A stretch of DNA of 64,000 bases from Rhizobium sp. SG_E_25_P2. GTDB lineage: Bacteria > Pseudomonadota > Alphaproteobacteria > Rhizobiales > Rhizobiaceae. Positions 1 through 8,421 of this stretch are shown here, piece after piece. Location of the stretch: the NCBI RefSeq assembly GCF_029892285.1, contig NZ_JARXVM010000005.1, positions 1 through 64,000 on the forward strand. Reading direction: 5' to 3'. Under the pieces are notes generated by a model, which saw only the letters and a list, made by a program, of their open reading frames with translations, was not told the DNA's origin and searched no databases. Position 1 is the first letter of the stretch; every line of letters starts with the position of its first letter. Both the position numbers and the translations under genes were made by a program.

Positions 1-192
1 CGCATTCTTGCCCTTCCATGCGCTGACGCCGATATCGCTGAGGCCTTCATCAAGACGCAGGCCGTGCTCTTTGGCGAAGGACCGGGATTTTTCCAGCTGT
101 CGGCGCAGGCTGTCGCCGGATAGCTGTTTGTGGGTGCTCATACGAACGTAGGAATAGGCCCGCGTCCCAGGCCGGGGATGGTCTTGGGTCAT
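1..192 (-). CDS. Serine recombinase, N-terminal part (runs off the left edge)
   Basis: Reading the minus strand from ATG at 192 gives an open frame of 64 codons that is still open at base 1. The visible residues include AYSYVRMSTHKQLSGDSLRR, the start of a resolvase/invertase catalytic domain: the Y-x-R-x-S segment carries the nucleophile serine, and the following S-L-R-R-Q-L is typical of the family. A GGGAG ribosome site lies just upstream of this start. Serine recombinases cut and rejoin DNA through a phosphoserine link, in prophages, integrative elements or inversion switches. Size and subfamily cannot be judged because most of the gene is outside the window. The domain assignment is firm, the role is inferred. 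Confidence 0.85.
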   Translation of the reverse strand, partial: MTQDHPRPGTRAYSYVRMSTHKQLSGDSLRRQLEKSRSFAKEHGLRLDEGLSDIGVSAWKGKNA

Positions 193-538
193 GTCATCTC
201 CCTGTCAGCCCACGCCGGCCTTGGGCAGCGGCGAGGAAGGACGGGAGCCAGGGCAAAGCGTATCGCGCTATATTAGTGTGCTGTTCCAGCTAACAGGACA
301 AGAGCGCAGGCGGCTCCTGTAGAAAAGGCCGTGAGCGGCCGTTGGAAAGCAAACATAAATACCCTCAAGTCACTGGCATGACTGCGTTTCGCACCGGAAA
401 TCTGCAATTGTGCGAAGCTGATCCCAGCATGCGGGCCGGGTGTTAAAACTGCGTTAACCGGCGGCTTGCGCAAACGCATATAACATGACCCTGTGCGGGC
501 TTGCTGCGAGCGGAAAATTGCCCTTGCGAGCGCCGGCC

Positions 539-1651
539 ATGACCAGCATCCACACCAACAGCGGCGCGATCTCCGCGCTACAAACGTTGCGCTCGATCAG
601 CGGCGGCATGGAAAAGGCCCAAGGCCAGATATCCTCGGGTTTGCGGGTATCCACGGCCTCCGACAACGCCGCCTACTGGTCGATTGCAACGACGATGAAA
701 TCGGAGCGGGCCGATCTGTCTGCCGTGTCCGACGCCATCGAATTCACATCGGCTGTCCTGGCGACCGCCTATACCGGCATGGACGCCATTCAGAAGGAAT
801 TCTCCACAGTCCGAAACCTGATGATCGCGGCCTCGCAAATGCCTACGCCGAAGATTGCGTTTCCCTGGTCGGCCGTTGATCAGGTGGACCAACTCGACCC
901 CGGCTATAACCGGTCGCAGCAGGCGAAGATTGCCCATGAGGTCGATCAGCACATGCTGCAGATCAGGACCATCCTGCAAAGCTCGTCATTTGCCGGTGTG
1001 AACCTAATCTATCTGGGCGACAACAGTCCGGTTCGGGCAAGCGAAGTCGTCAATTCTTTCGTGACGGGATACGCCGATGGCAGGGTTTTAACCTCCGACC
1101 TCGCGTTGAAAGATACGCTGCTCGTCAACGAAAGCTTTATGGACGCCGCGACATTTTCTAACATGGACCCCGAGGATGATGGCTTGTTCGATCCATCCTA
1201 TAGCCTCACCGTAACCGGCGCTGACGGCGATACGCACGCAACGGGGCTCGCCAGTTTCAGCCAATATTCGGTGTCGTGGGAAGGTGGCAGCACCGCACCG
1301 ATTACGAAATCCAACGACATGATCAGAACAGTCGAAATGTATGCCCAACGCTACGGCGCAGACCGCCAGGCGGCTTGGGACTATCTCATTCCGCAGATCG
1401 ACGAAAGGCTGCAAGGGCTGATCGACCGGATGAGCACGCTCGGCAGTCTGCAAAAAGCGGTCCAAGCGCATGGCGAGACTGTCGTCGGCAAGATGGATGC
1501 CATCGACAGAGGCGTCGGCCGTCTCATCGATACCGACATGAACGAAGCGTCCACCCGGTTTCGCGCGCTTGAAACGCAGCAGCAGTTGGCAAACCAGGCG
1601 CTCACCATTGCCAACAGTAATGCGGAGAATATCCTGCGTCTGTTCGGGTGA
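539..1651 (+). CDS. Flagellin
   Basis: The 370-residue product has both conserved flagellin ends. The N-terminus has the helical D0/D1 pattern (SISGGMEKAQGQISSGLRV, then STASDNAAYWSIATTM) and the C-terminus has DTDMNEASTRFRALETQQQL followed by ANQALTIANSNAENILRLFG. The middle is short and variable, as in rhizobial flagellins. Start at 539 is preferred over the longer frame from 485 because MTSIHTNSGAISAL is the usual flagellin beginning, although its ribosome site is weak. It is exported by the flagellar apparatus and polymerises into the filament. The gene is alone here, next to a recombinase gene and about 47 kb from the chemotaxis and flagellar cluster, so it may be an accessory filament subunit. 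Confidence 0.93.
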   Translation: MTSIHTNSGAISALQTLRSISGGMEKAQGQISSGLRVSTASDNAAYWSIATTMKSERADLSAVSDAIEFTSAVLATAYTGMDAIQKEFSTVRNLMIAASQMPTPKIAFPWSAVDQVDQLDPGYNRSQQAKIAHEVDQHMLQIRTILQSSSFAGVNLIYLGDNSPVRASEVVNSFVTGYADGRVLTSDLALKDTLLVNESFMDAATFSNMDPEDDGLFDPSYSLTVTGADGDTHATGLASFSQYSVSWEGGSTAPITKSNDMIRTVEMYAQRYGADRQAAWDYLIPQIDERLQGLIDRMSTLGSLQKAVQAHGETVVGKMDAIDRGVGRLIDTDMNEASTRFRALETQQQLANQALTIANSNAENILRLFG

Positions 1652-1663
1652 CCCAGGGCGATG

Positions 1664-1694
1664 GCCATAAGATGGAAATATTCCATCTTATGGC
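1664..1694. repeat. Perfect inverted repeat after the flagellin gene
   Basis: Twelve bases after the flagellin stop, a 14-base arm (1664-1677) is followed by ATA and then its exact reverse complement (1681-1694). As RNA it would be a very stable hairpin that could end or protect the flagellin transcript. No run of T follows on either strand, so it is not a textbook intrinsic terminator. A recombination site is an alternative, given the recombinase genes nearby. Confidence 0.7.
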
Positions 1695-1943
1695 GGCGGC
1701 AGCTTCAGGGGGAGAGCCCCGTACACACGCGGCCCTCTCTGCGCGCATCGTTGCAGCAGCGCGCCCCATGACCGCATTGCACGAGCGCCGTAGGGCATTT
1801 GTGGCGCATGTAAGGGCAGGGGCAGCGAGCAACGCCGCCGGGTAAATATGCGGGTCGCCCAGATTAACCCTGCTGCCGTGTCTGTGCTCGCTCTTCCATC
1901 AAAAAGGATTTTTGTTGAGCCGATACAATCGGATCAGAGGCGC

Positions 1944-2552
1944 ATGGACGAGGGCAGCAACGGCAAAGGTGATAGCGACGCCAATACGAAAGCCGCCGTC
2001 TCTGTCCTCGATAGTGACCTCGCCGCGTTGGCTACATCCCGGCTGGTGATCGGCACAACACCACTCAGCGAGATCAAGCCGCCGAATGCTCGGCCTATGT
2101 GGATGCGCTTCGAAGAGGTCGGCATTGTTCACAATCGAATGTACCGGACAACGTCGCTTTGGCGTGTTCGGGTGACGTTCGCTCTAAAAGAGGGGCGCTC
2201 GATCCACGCGTTGGAGATGGACGAATGGGGGCGGCTGAAGGCGATGTTCCCCAAGGAAGTCTGTGCCCGTCTCGCCTGGAACGCTGCGCATGACGGCGAG
2301 GTTAAGCCGGTTGCGCGGTTGTTTGATCCGAACGGCCATGCGGAACTGCTGCTGTTCCGTAGCCGTTGTCACGGTCATGCCGTCCATGTCCTACACAATC
2401 TCACCGATGGTGGTCCGGTGTTTCAGCCGCTCTGGATCTCCGACATTATGCGGCTTCATCCGCTGCTCGGGATCAAGCTGGTGCGCGATGAGGCATTCAA
2501 TTCAGCCGCGCCGATCAGCATTTTGCTGGACCGCGACAACTCCGCCAACTGA
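1944..2552 (+). CDS. Hypothetical protein of the accessory block
   Basis: This frame encodes about 202 residues from ATG 1944, chosen because GAGG precedes it. The frame is open back to ATG 1848, where no ribosome site is visible. I do not recognise the family. The first 40 residues are polar and low in complexity; the rest looks like a compact globular domain with WMRFEEVG, WRVRVTF and VKPVARLFDPNGHAELL stretches. No signal peptide or membrane segment is seen. Its end overlaps the convergent replication gene by 51 bases, which suggests that both belong to the same mobile segment. Confidence that it is a real gene is moderate. Confidence 0.5.
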   Translation: MDEGSNGKGDSDANTKAAVSVLDSDLAALATSRLVIGTTPLSEIKPPNARPMWMRFEEVGIVHNRMYRTTSLWRVRVTFALKEGRSIHALEMDEWGRLKAMFPKEVCARLAWNAAHDGEVKPVARLFDPNGHAELLLFRSRCHGHAVHVLHNLTDGGPVFQPLWISDIMRLHPLLGIKLVRDEAFNSAAPISILLDRDNSAN

Positions 2553-3815
2553 TCGAGAATTGGGTGCAGAGGTCGATGGCGCAGATTTAACCGACGTGGT
2601 GTCCGTGGGCATCTCCCCAGTCCAGTTAGCATCATGTATAGATTTATTATACATGCATGATCCATGAACATCATGATCATCAACGAGCACCAGCTCCATC
2701 CCAGTCATCTCGATCATCTTCAAGTCCGAAGAGATAGACAGACACGAAATCCCATGAGCCTTCAACGGTTTGTCTTTCTCCTTATGTCGATTCCGAACAC
2801 GGTCGATAATCGCTGCACCCGGTGTCAGACCGTTCCCATCGTTTTCTACTTGTACTGCCGCATCAGAGCAATCGGCCTCATCGGCCTCCTTGCTGCCAAT
2901 GATGACGCGAAGCGACTGAAAGCCGGATCTTCCTGTCGGGCATAGCCAATCCACATAGGCGGCTATATCCGCTGCAGGCCACCAGGCGCGTGGGCGGGCC
3001 TTGTCCTCTGCGTTTTCCGCTTCGATGAAGTCCTGAGCATCCACGCGCTTGTAGTCGCGTTCGATGCGGAATTTCAGCGAGTACCGGATCACGTTCTTGA
3101 GATTCTCGGCGAAATCGCGGTTGGTGCGGAACCGCTGAAGGTCGACTTGATAGCTACCCGTATGGGTTTCCTTGCGCAGCGCTTGGGTGACCTCGTCAGC
3201 AGTCAATCTGCCCAGGCGAACGATCGCATGCAGGTGTGGCCGCCAGATTGTCTTGTCGGGAGCGGCGGCAATGGGGAAATCTAGGTCATCAAGCGCCAGA
3301 CGCGTGTTCCGACCCGCAGTCTCGTAGTCGCCGTGACTCATTCTATCGATCTCCCACCACCCCATGAGCTGGAAATCGTCCCAGCGAGAATCCTTCTTGC
3401 GGCGTCGATCGATGAGTGTTCGCAGGCGGCGCTTTTCTATTTCGAACAGCTCGGTCATGCCGCTGAAATCCAGCTGCACGGGCAGGAGGATCGTGGCGAA
3501 AGACATTTCCTCGTTCACCGCGCCGACGAATTCCCTCTTGATGGCGATCGCCGATTGCACGGTGCGCTCCCGCATATGGCATCTCGGACAAAGCGGCACT
3601 CGGCAATAAATGAGGTTGTTCCAGTCGTCGCGCTTGCCGCATTCCGTCATTTGATCGCGCAGCAAATGCTTTGCGGGCAGCGCATCCATCACCACGCGGC
3701 GCTGTTCGTTATGTGCGTCCGTCAGATATTCGATCGACTTTTTATCGCGGCGCGTAAACCCGCTACCCCGCTTAGTCATCATATTTGCGCGAAGCTGTTT
3801 GATCGGCGTCTTCAT
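2502..3815 (-). CDS. HUH-type replication initiation protein
   Basis: The product (437 residues) carries a zinc-type cluster CRVPLCPRCHMRER near residue 75, the metal-binding motif HLHAIVRLG of HUH endonucleases, and a downstream tyrosine motif, NVIRYSLKF. This order is that of rolling-circle Rep proteins, which nick one strand at an origin and remain bound through tyrosine. Start 3815 (MKTPIKQ) is chosen because GGAG lies at proper distance; the frame is open further to 3926 but without a ribosome site. The gene is divergent from the small gene at 3903, and the 87 bases between are the natural place for its promoter. It indicates that the element replicates, or once replicated, as a plasmid or phage-like circle. 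Confidence 0.75.
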   Translation of the reverse strand: MKTPIKQLRANMMTKRGSGFTRRDKKSIEYLTDAHNEQRRVVMDALPAKHLLRDQMTECGKRDDWNNLIYCRVPLCPRCHMRERTVQSAIAIKREFVGAVNEEMSFATILLPVQLDFSGMTELFEIEKRRLRTLIDRRRKKDSRWDDFQLMGWWEIDRMSHGDYETAGRNTRLALDDLDFPIAAAPDKTIWRPHLHAIVRLGRLTADEVTQALRKETHTGSYQVDLQRFRTNRDFAENLKNVIRYSLKFRIERDYKRVDAQDFIEAENAEDKARPRAWWPAADIAAYVDWLCPTGRSGFQSLRVIIGSKEADEADCSDAAVQVENDGNGLTPGAAIIDRVRNRHKEKDKPLKAHGISCLSISSDLKMIEMTGMELVLVDDHDVHGSCMYNKSIHDANWTGEMPTDTTSVKSAPSTSAPNSRSVGGVVAVQQNADRRG

Positions 3816-3902
3816 CAAAATCTCCAGTGTTATCAAAGCTATATATTTAGTACCTTGGGCGGATGGACCGGCGGAGCACATAAATAGGGGTGGAGGTGCC
3901 CA

Positions 3903-4226
3903 ATGAATGTTTCTGAAATCTACCAAGCGATGCGCTCACTCGGACTGGCAAGCTCGCAGGTGCAGTTCTCGACCGTGTGGCTCGGCCGCAGCCCGCGCTA
4001 TTACTCGCAACTCGTAGCGACTGGCCGCCAGCCCAGTGTTGGAGCGCTTCTGGGGTTAGCCAACAGGCTTGGGCGAATTGCGCCGTCGCTCCGGCCCAAC
4101 AGCGGGCATGCGATGCTGGATCTCAAGCTGGCGCTCGACCGCCATTGCGAGCGCAGGGAGCTTCTCGCGGTTCGCCGGCACAGCAGCCATGCGTTGGCCC
4201 CTGTGGCCGGTAGTGAGGGGCGCTGA
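3903..4226 (+). CDS. Small basic protein divergent from rep
   Basis: A 107-residue product with a strong GGAGGTG ribosome site. The N-terminal 70 residues (EIYQAMRSLGL, then FSTVWLGRSPRYYSQLVATG and PSVGALLGLANRLGRI) have the rhythm of a small helix-turn-helix DNA-binding domain. The C-terminus is rich in arginine and histidine. It sits head to head with the replication gene, a usual position for a repressor or copy-number regulator of a small replicon. The regulator role is inferred from position and composition only; I do not recognise a named family with certainty. Confidence 0.6.
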   Translation: MNVSEIYQAMRSLGLASSQVQFSTVWLGRSPRYYSQLVATGRQPSVGALLGLANRLGRIAPSLRPNSGHAMLDLKLALDRHCERRELLAVRRHSSHALAPVAGSEGR

Positions 4227-4267
4227 TAGCGCCCCTAAAGTCCCCTGCTATGGCGAGGCAAGCCCGT

Positions 4268-5524
4268 CTATCGGTCGTCATCTTCCATGGCCGCAGCAAC
4301 CGCGTAGTGGTTCAGGAAGTCCTTGTATCGCACTAGCTCTGTCATTGGCCTCTCCGACGAGAAAACTGCGTCGAAGCCGTTCCAGGCTTGCCGAATGGGC
4401 CAGGGCGTTTCGCCCATAGTGGATGCCGCCTCTGCTTCCGCCAGCCGGTTCACCTCTTGTAGAGCCGCGACTTCCTTGAATACCTCATGGTTCGAGAGCA
4501 TCTGCATCCCGAGCGTGTCCCACCCCGTCGCGCTATTTGCGTTGGCTGGATTGAAGTCGCCGATAGTCGTGAGGTCGCCGAGAGGACTGGAAAAAGGAAA
4601 GCGCGCTGATCGGTCCAACGCCGACCAATGGTCCGGGAAGCAGTAGCGTGAAAACCGCATGTCTTTACGGTCATAGTTGATGCCCGTGGTGATCTGCTTG
4701 TTCACCTGCACGATCCGGAATGCTAGGGAGCTATCGTAGCTGACCCTGATTTCCGAATGGAGGTGCTTTCTCAGAGCTCGCTGTAGCCCCGTCAACATGA
4801 CGCCGACGCCGGGCTGGGCGGTCCCCAGAACGTGGATCCATCGCAACTTGTCGAGAAGGCCTTGGTCTCTCATCTCCACCAGAATGCCAGCCCAGGCCGC
4901 AAAGTTCAGCTTCGTAGCACCGGCAAGCGCGATACCCTCAAAATCGTTTTGAAGCGGGGCAACCGCCGCGTTCCATGCCTTCGCCTCCCTGCCGCTCCTG
5001 CCTTGCATAACGGTGAGCAGGCGCATCTCGGCATTCGAGCGGTTCTCGATTGCGAACCGCATGCTGTCGAGGGTCACGTCCAAGCATTGCTGGAGGGTCG
5101 TGTAGGGGCTGCCTTTCACGTCAAGCGCGCGGGTCGGGACATCCAAGATGATGCCAACATCGCAATGCTTCTCCTGCCACGCAAGAGACTTGGGTCGGAA
5201 CGCCGCAAGGGGCTCCCGGAGCCCTCCGTTGATTTCCGTGAAGCCGCCGCTATCCCCAACTATGATCGTTTTCTCGCGGTCCCGCTGCGTGATGATGGTC
5301 GGCGCGTTTTCGTAAGCGCCGAAGGCCGCGCTATGCAGGCCGGCATGGTAATGAAACAACCGGCTCTTCGGCGATAGGTAATTTAGATCGGATACCCTGA
5401 TATTGCCGGGCAGTGCTCGTGACACATTCGCCGACGGCGTCAGGGGATAGCGTGCGAAGCTCTCGTTGATCGCCGGGAGATAGAGAGCATGAGCGTCCGA
5501 ATGGATGCTGAGATCGATAGCCAT
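4268..5524 (-). CDS. TGT-fold base-exchange enzyme, DpdA-like
   Basis: The 418-residue product shows the ordered landmarks of the tRNA-guanine transglycosylase fold: DSGGF (general-base Asp) near residue 91, GIILDVPTRALD, VMQGRSG at the Q-G position, GIALAGATKLN, HVLGTAQPG, and VSYDSSLAFR at the place of the nucleophile Asp. The C-x-C-x-x-C zinc site of bacterial Tgt is absent. That combination fits the DpdA-like branch that puts 7-deazaguanines into DNA rather than cellular Tgt. Start 5524 is set by an AAGAAGGGA ribosome site; the longer frame to 5716 would run into the upstream gene. No deazaguanine synthesis genes are present in the window, so it would need host precursors. Fold confident, DNA substrate inferred. 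Confidence 0.7.
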   Translation of the reverse strand: MAIDLSIHSDAHALYLPAINESFARYPLTPSANVSRALPGNIRVSDLNYLSPKSRLFHYHAGLHSAAFGAYENAPTIITQRDREKTIIVGDSGGFTEINGGLREPLAAFRPKSLAWQEKHCDVGIILDVPTRALDVKGSPYTTLQQCLDVTLDSMRFAIENRSNAEMRLLTVMQGRSGREAKAWNAAVAPLQNDFEGIALAGATKLNFAAWAGILVEMRDQGLLDKLRWIHVLGTAQPGVGVMLTGLQRALRKHLHSEIRVSYDSSLAFRIVQVNKQITTGINYDRKDMRFSRYCFPDHWSALDRSARFPFSSPLGDLTTIGDFNPANANSATGWDTLGMQMLSNHEVFKEVAALQEVNRLAEAEAASTMGETPWPIRQAWNGFDAVFSSERPMTELVRYKDFLNHYAVAAAMEDDDR

Positions 5525-5538
5525 TGGCGGCCGTCCCT

Positions 5539-5551
5539 TCTTTTTAAAAGA
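5539..5551. promoter_or_regulatory. Palindrome TCTTTTTAAAAGA, copy 1 (putative operator)
   Basis: A 13-base palindrome within a 16-base sequence (5538-5553) repeated exactly at 8408-8423. It lies between the terminator of the upstream gene and the start of the TGT-like gene, touching its ribosome site. A bound protein could therefore block expression of that gene. Confidence 0.45.
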
Positions 5552-5565
5552 TTGTTCGCTGAAAC

Positions 5566-5595
5566 TGAAAAGGCGGGGGGCAACACCCCCGCCTT
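5566..5595 (-). terminator. Intrinsic terminator after the 567-residue protein gene
   Basis: A perfect 10-base-pair G+C-rich stem (arms 5570-5579 and 5586-5595) with a six-base loop is followed on the minus strand by TTTT. It sits 20 bases past the stop of the gene at 5616 and before the TGT-like gene, so the two are probably transcribed separately. Confidence 0.8.
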
Positions 5596-5615
5596 GGGGA
5601 TTGGGCCGGATCGGC

Positions 5616-7319
5616 TCAGACCGAGTAGGGGAGCAAGAGCGCCGCCGTCCGGTCGCCTGCCGTGGTTCGGGCGGGGATGTAGACCTCGTAAGCGAAGTGC
5701 TCGGTGGAGAACGCAATGACCAGACCGATGTGGCGGGCGGCCTTCACAGTTATCTCGCCGATGACCGGCAGCGAAGTGATGACCTCACTGACCCGCTTGA
5801 AGTCCGCCGGAAAGACTTCGACATCGGTCGCCGCCCCCGATCCCTGGAAATCGCAGCGATCGTTTTTCTTGGCCGATCGGATCGTCCACTCGGTCGTGGT
5901 GAAGCTGTGCTTCTGAACCGTTTTGGTGTCGTCCTCCTTGTGCGACTTCGCCACGTAGTCCTTGTGACGACGCTTCCAGAGGTCGTGGCTGACGTTGCCT
6001 TCGATCTGGACGTTAAAGCGGTCGAGGTCGATTGCCAGCGGTAGATTATCCTGCGCCGATCGAAGCGGCTCGACGAGAACGCCGACATTGCGGCCGTTGT
6101 CCGTCTTCTCGGCGGCAACCTCCGTCGTCACGACGATGCGGAAGACCCCAAGGGTATCGCCGGCGTCTTCGACATAAGCAGAGAACGCGCCACGGCGTGC
6201 CGGTTCGGCGATGTTGGTCTCCATGATCCGACGCTCGCGTGTCCGGAAATGGCAGGGCTTCCCGAGCGGACGGCCGAACATCGGCTCGATCGGTGCCGCC
6301 CGCACAATCACGGACGAGCTTACAAGGATCGGCGCAATCACGACCGGCTTGTCATCCTCGAACACGAAATGGCGAAACGCCTTCCGGTAGCCCTCTTCAG
6401 GGTCTTCCGGATCATCCAGCGGATTGACCAGCGCGGTGGACGATTCTTCAGCCACCATCTCGCCGGCTTGAAGAAGTTCGCCCAGCTGATCGACGAGCGG
6501 ATCGACGACCTTAAGGTCAAGCAGCGCGCGCTCGATCACGTCGTCATTCGGCTCGATGACCGCGCCCACCGACCTGCTCGCGCCGTCATCATAGACGAAT
6601 CCCAGTTTCATCGTCGCGCCGGGGCTTGGCGCGTGCTTGACGAGCAGATCGAGCGCCCGATCGACGTGGCTCTTCTTTTGAGCCGCAGGATCGAGCTTGA
6701 TCTTCGCCGGACGCCGACCGCCGACCGCAATCTCCTTCAACGCGATGCGTTGTAGTTTCGCGATTTCGGAGAAGCCGCCATTGTCGTCGATGAGCTTCAG
6801 AACCGCTTCGACGCCAAGCTCGCTCGCCGGAAAATCCGTCGGGCGCTTCTTGACCTGGGTGACCAGCCAACCGACAGCCGCTGCCATCCGGTCAAGGAAC
6901 GCGGACAGCGCCTTTTTGGCTGTCTCAGTCGAGGTGGTGCCGCCAAAGGTGACCACGACCGCTGGCATCTGCGCGTGCCGGCTCTTCGGCACATCTATCC
7001 GATGGGCGTATGCGTCGCCCTTCCAATCCCTGGATGGGCCGCAGGCGATCTCAATCACGAGGTGGCCTACCGCGTTCTTTTGCGTCTGCCGCGACCCTTC
7101 GTATTCGTGCTGACTTTGCTGACCGAGCTGGTGTCGCTTTTCGGACCATGCCGGCCAGCCGCCGGTCGGGGCGACGGCTTCAAACTCCGCCGCCACCTCC
7201 TTGACCACCTCTGTTTCGCTACCTGCGCCGACCTTCGCTGCTGCGATGGTTGTGTCCGATGCCACCACGGCATCGGCTGCATAGGCTTCGTTGTGACGCT
7301 CTTCAAACGTATCAGCCAT
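5616..7319 (-). CDS. Large protein of unknown function in the accessory element
   Basis: A 567-residue product; start 7319 is fixed by AGGAGACAG upstream of MADTFEERHNEAY. I do not recognise the family. The first 75 residues are acidic and alanine-rich, the middle has charged helical stretches (FLDRMAAAVGWLVTQVKK, ELGELLQAGEMVAEE), and the last third looks beta-rich with IVVTTEV, LAIDLDRFNVQIEG and HIGLVIAFSTEH. No signal peptide, membrane segment or nucleotide-binding loop was seen. It is a single-gene transcription unit closed by its own terminator, between the 315-residue orphan and the TGT-like gene. Its length and position suggest a core protein of the element, but no function can be assigned. 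Confidence 0.7.
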   Translation of the reverse strand: MADTFEERHNEAYAADAVVASDTTIAAAKVGAGSETEVVKEVAAEFEAVAPTGGWPAWSEKRHQLGQQSQHEYEGSRQTQKNAVGHLVIEIACGPSRDWKGDAYAHRIDVPKSRHAQMPAVVVTFGGTTSTETAKKALSAFLDRMAAAVGWLVTQVKKRPTDFPASELGVEAVLKLIDDNGGFSEIAKLQRIALKEIAVGGRRPAKIKLDPAAQKKSHVDRALDLLVKHAPSPGATMKLGFVYDDGASRSVGAVIEPNDDVIERALLDLKVVDPLVDQLGELLQAGEMVAEESSTALVNPLDDPEDPEEGYRKAFRHFVFEDDKPVVIAPILVSSSVIVRAAPIEPMFGRPLGKPCHFRTRERRIMETNIAEPARRGAFSAYVEDAGDTLGVFRIVVTTEVAAEKTDNGRNVGVLVEPLRSAQDNLPLAIDLDRFNVQIEGNVSHDLWKRRHKDYVAKSHKEDDTKTVQKHSFTTTEWTIRSAKKNDRCDFQGSGAATDVEVFPADFKRVSEVITSLPVIGEITVKAARHIGLVIAFSTEHFAYEVYIPARTTAGDRTAALLLPYSV

Positions 7320-7408
7320 GTCTGTCTCCTGTTTTGGTTGGCTAACGATGCCAGGATTAGACACGGTCGGAGGGCCTTAAGCTCACCGAATAGCTCGGCA
7401 ACTGAGAA

Positions 7409-8356
7409 TTAGACCAGCGAAAAATAGTGATGAAAAATCAGATCTTTAGGCGGATATCTTCCGCGAGTTGAAATGGCTAGTTTTTGTGCAGTCAGGTAAG
7501 CGTGGTATTTTCGGGCGACTAAAGCGGCGAGCACCGGATCGAGCTGAGAGATCGGACTTGACTGTTTCCGCGGAATTGAGGCCGCCATGCTGATGGCGAT
7601 CCGCGACGTTCGCGAGCCAACCATCGTGAGGTGGTCATGGGAGGGAAGTCGCGAAACATGGAACTTCGTCTCAAGCCGCGACAGATCGATGGAGGTAAGC
7701 CTGGCTAAATCAGCTTCGAAAATGGCGAGCGCTTGGCAGGCATTAAACGACAGCTGACCTCGCCAAACTGTCTGTCGCTTGAGAAAGGTCGAGGCCGCAG
7801 CCTTCTTAGATGTAGAGTTATAGCGGGCAGAAGAGTGGAAGCCATCGGCCAGTCGAAAGCGTTCAGTGTGCTGCAGGCTTCGGTTGAACCTAAGCGTTTC
7901 TTCTTCCACCCTACGCGGGAGCTTCTCTTCGAGGTAATCTTCTAGGAGTGCGATGACCCGCCGCTCGTCAGGGAGCATGCCGTCCTCTTGAATGCCATTC
8001 ATGTCTTCAAGAATCTGCGACACTGGCTGTGGGCCAGCCCCAGGCGTTAAATCGCCCCGTGTAATTTGGAAATACACAAGCGACAGCACGGTCGCCGGAT
8101 CGGCTCGATTGTAGGTGTATCGTGCGGGGAGCCCTGGACGCGTGACACCTGGCCGTGCCGCCATGAAGCCAGCTATTTCGTGAAGGACCTCCAGCCGCTC
8201 CAAGAACTCCACCGCGCTATCGGAATTGGGGTTTACCGCGTCGTTCTGAAATCGGTCTCTTTTGTCGACAACGTTCCGATAGGACGCCCGGTCCAGAACG
8301 GAACCATGCACATTATAAGGGGATAGGCCTGTTACCCTGCTTCGTGGCGTGCCCAT
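7409..8356 (-). CDS. Hypothetical protein of the accessory element
   Basis: A 315-residue product starting at ATG 8356 behind a GGAAGGG ribosome site. I do not recognise the family. It is soluble in appearance, with charged helical regions (EFLERLEVLHEIAGF, ERRVIALLEDYLEEKL, then RRVEEETLRFNRSL) and a basic C-terminal third ending YPPKDLIFHHYFSLV. Codon use is less G+C-biased than in the chromosomal genes to the right, consistent with acquisition. It is transcribed in the same direction as the recombinase and the 567-residue gene, with a palindromic operator-like sequence about 50 bases upstream. Confidence 0.6.
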   Translation of the reverse strand: MGTPRSRVTGLSPYNVHGSVLDRASYRNVVDKRDRFQNDAVNPNSDSAVEFLERLEVLHEIAGFMAARPGVTRPGLPARYTYNRADPATVLSLVYFQITRGDLTPGAGPQPVSQILEDMNGIQEDGMLPDERRVIALLEDYLEEKLPRRVEEETLRFNRSLQHTERFRLADGFHSSARYNSTSKKAAASTFLKRQTVWRGQLSFNACQALAIFEADLARLTSIDLSRLETKFHVSRLPSHDHLTMVGSRTSRIAISMAASIPRKQSSPISQLDPVLAALVARKYHAYLTAQKLAISTRGRYPPKDLIFHHYFSLV

Positions 8357-8408
8357 CTTCCAGACCCTTCCGGACTAACCTTAAACCGCGTGGATGATGC
8401 TCGCAGTT

Positions 8409-8421
8409 TCTTTTTAAAAGA
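8409..8421. promoter_or_regulatory. Palindrome TCTTTTTAAAAGA, copy 2 (putative operator)
   Basis: This is the second exact copy of the palindrome seen at 5539, within the same 16-base shared block (8408-8423). It lies between the tyrosine recombinase gene and the start of the 315-residue gene, 53 bases upstream of that start. Two identical copies upstream of two element genes suggest a shared regulator. Confidence 0.45.

Noticed and set aside
380-400. TGGCATGACTGCGTTTCGC as a sigma-54 promoter of flagellin
   Set aside because: The second half does not fit TTGCA at the needed spacing.
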